The position numbers were made by a program, and so were the translations under genes. The notes beneath the pieces are model-generated. The model was not told the DNA's origin and searched no databases. It saw only the letters and a program-made list of their open reading frames with translations. Shown piece after piece: positions 63,301 through 64,000 of a DNA stretch of 64,000 nucleotides (within the stretch, counting starts at the first letter, position 1; every line of letters begins with the position of its first letter). This DNA comes from Roseococcus microcysteis (lineage in GTDB: Bacteria; Pseudomonadota; Alphaproteobacteria; Acetobacterales; Acetobacteraceae): NCBI RefSeq assembly GCF_014764365.1, contig NZ_CP061718.1, positions 3,984,501 to 4,048,500 on the forward strand. The letters run 5' to 3'.

Positions 63301-63369
63301 CGGCCAGCACCTTCCCTCGCGCCCCGCCGCCATGCTGCACTGCTGGCAAGGCAAGGGAGGGCGCGGGCG

Positions 63370-64000
63370 ATGCTGCTGCAAGGCAAGGTGGCGCTGGTCA
63401 CGGGCGGGGCGTCGGGCATCGGCCGCGCCACCGCGCTGCGCATGGCCGAGGAAGGGGCCCGCGTGCTGGTCGCGGACCGTGACGGCGAAGGGGCCGCGCG
63501 CGTGGCCGAGACCATCCGCCAGGCCGGCGGCGAGGCCCACGCCCAGCCCTGCGACGTGACAATCGAGGCCGAGGTCGCCGCCATGGTCCAGGCCGCCCTC
63601 GACACCTGGGGCCGGCTGGACTGCGCCTTCAACAATGCGGGCGTGGCCCCCGTGGAGGCCCAGCCGCTCGCGGAGATCACGCCCGAGGAATGGTCGCGCG
63701 TGCTGGGCGTGAACCTGACGGGCGTGTTCCTCTGCCTGCGCCACCAGGTCCCGGCCATGGCGGCGGGCGGGGGTGGTTCCATCGTGAACACCGCCTCCAT
63801 CGCCGGGCGCATCGCGCTTCCCAAGGCCGGCGCCTATGTCGCCGCCAAGCACGCCGTGATCGGCCTGACGCGAAGTGCCGCGCTGGACCATGCGGGGCAG
63901 GGGGTGCGGGTGAACGCCATCTGCCCGGGCTATGTCGAGACGCCGCTCGCCAGCCCCAGCATCGCGCGGCGGCGCGAGGCGATCCTGGCCCGCGTGCCGC
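63370..64000 (+). CDS. Short-chain dehydrogenase/reductase (C-terminus beyond window)
   Basis: At least 210 residues from ATG 63370; the frame is open at the right edge, so about 40 are missing. Classical SDR: cofactor motif VTGGASGIGRATALRMAEEG, Asp for NAD preference in VLVADRD, NNAGVAP, Ser in VNTASIAGR and the catalytic Tyr-Lys pair in AYVAAKHAV, then RVNAICPGYVETPLA. It follows the receptor gene by 69 bp. Likely oxidises a hydroxyacyl or alcohol intermediate; the substrate is not determinable. Confidence 0.93.
   Translation, partial: MLLQGKVALVTGGASGIGRATALRMAEEGARVLVADRDGEGAARVAETIRQAGGEAHAQPCDVTIEAEVAAMVQAALDTWGRLDCAFNNAGVAPVEAQPLAEITPEEWSRVLGVNLTGVFLCLRHQVPAMAAGGGGSIVNTASIAGRIALPKAGAYVAAKHAVIGLTRSAALDHAGQGVRVNAICPGYVETPLASPSIARRREAILARVP

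Overview
The window is about 70% G+C, gene-dense and free of rRNA, tRNA, insertion sequences, prophage or CRISPR. Codon use, the many orphan Bug/TctC solute receptors, a TAXI-TRAP transporter, several CaiB-type CoA-transferases and a PhaAB-type (MrpA/B-fused) antiporter point to a chromosomal segment of an aerobic heterotrophic alphaproteobacterium, most likely an Acetobacteraceae/Roseomonas-like lineage. The placement is inferred from gene content and style, not from a marker gene.

Layout. 1-3543 (minus): enoyl-CoA hydratase, monomeric sarcosine-oxidase-like enzyme and a DmdC-like acyl-CoA dehydrogenase cut by the window edge. 3631-8496 (plus): CoA-transferase, D(-)-tartrate dehydratase (tarD), mobB, moeA and a second enoyl-CoA hydratase, tightly packed. 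8480-10432 (minus): quinone oxidoreductase and a frameshifted Bug receptor, divergent from a CoA-transferase plus a TTC38-like TPR protein (10487-12937). 13086-16209: TAXI receptor and fused TRAP permease ending in a strong terminator. 16275-17115: a Fur-like palindrome and a ChaN-family protein. 17120-19904: GST, ACR3 arsenite carrier, Bug receptor. 19934-24258 (minus): a complete CUT1-type sugar ABC transporter, divergent from a leaderless SBP_3 protein and a ThDP enzyme (24491-26971). 26973-29806: small ORF, amidase and divergent Bug receptor. 29808-29970: a 55-bp tandem hairpin repeat that also supplies the end of a PHB-depolymerase-like esterase gene. 31057-36141: extradiol dioxygenase divergent from Bug, fumarylacetoacetase-like hydrolase, cyclase, Bug. 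36211-41766 (minus): a Pot-type ABC transporter operon with an aldolase-family and a D-2-hydroxyacid dehydrogenase gene inside it. 41965-46337: amidohydrolase and two LLM flavin monooxygenases. 46382-47644: three small or unknown proteins. 47662-50475 (minus): a three-subunit FAD/[2Fe-2S] amine or opine oxidase. 50565-56996: a PTS EIIA (PtsN-like) gene followed by mrpAB-C-D-E-F-G. 56995-57144: three REP-like hairpins. 57163-58987 (minus): Bug receptor and GntR regulator, divergent from a biotin-dependent acyl-CoA carboxylase set (59081-62302), then another Bug receptor and an SDR cut by the right edge.

The theme is scavenging of organic acids and related compounds: each catabolic cluster has its own periplasmic receptor (seven Bug, one TAXI, two ABC receptors) beside CoA-transferases, hydrolases, dehydrogenases or a carboxylase. 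Three genes (Bug at 9468, dioxygenase at 31057, mrpA) are each one base short inside a G/C homopolymer. This looks more like homopolymer under-calling than three independent pseudogenes.

I see no clearly novel defence or mobile system. The more unusual items are the PtsN-Mrp linkage, the receptor-hydrolase-cyclase-receptor operon, the enzyme genes inside the Pot-like operon, the REP-like hairpin families and the GntR/carboxylase region with two look-alike operator sites.
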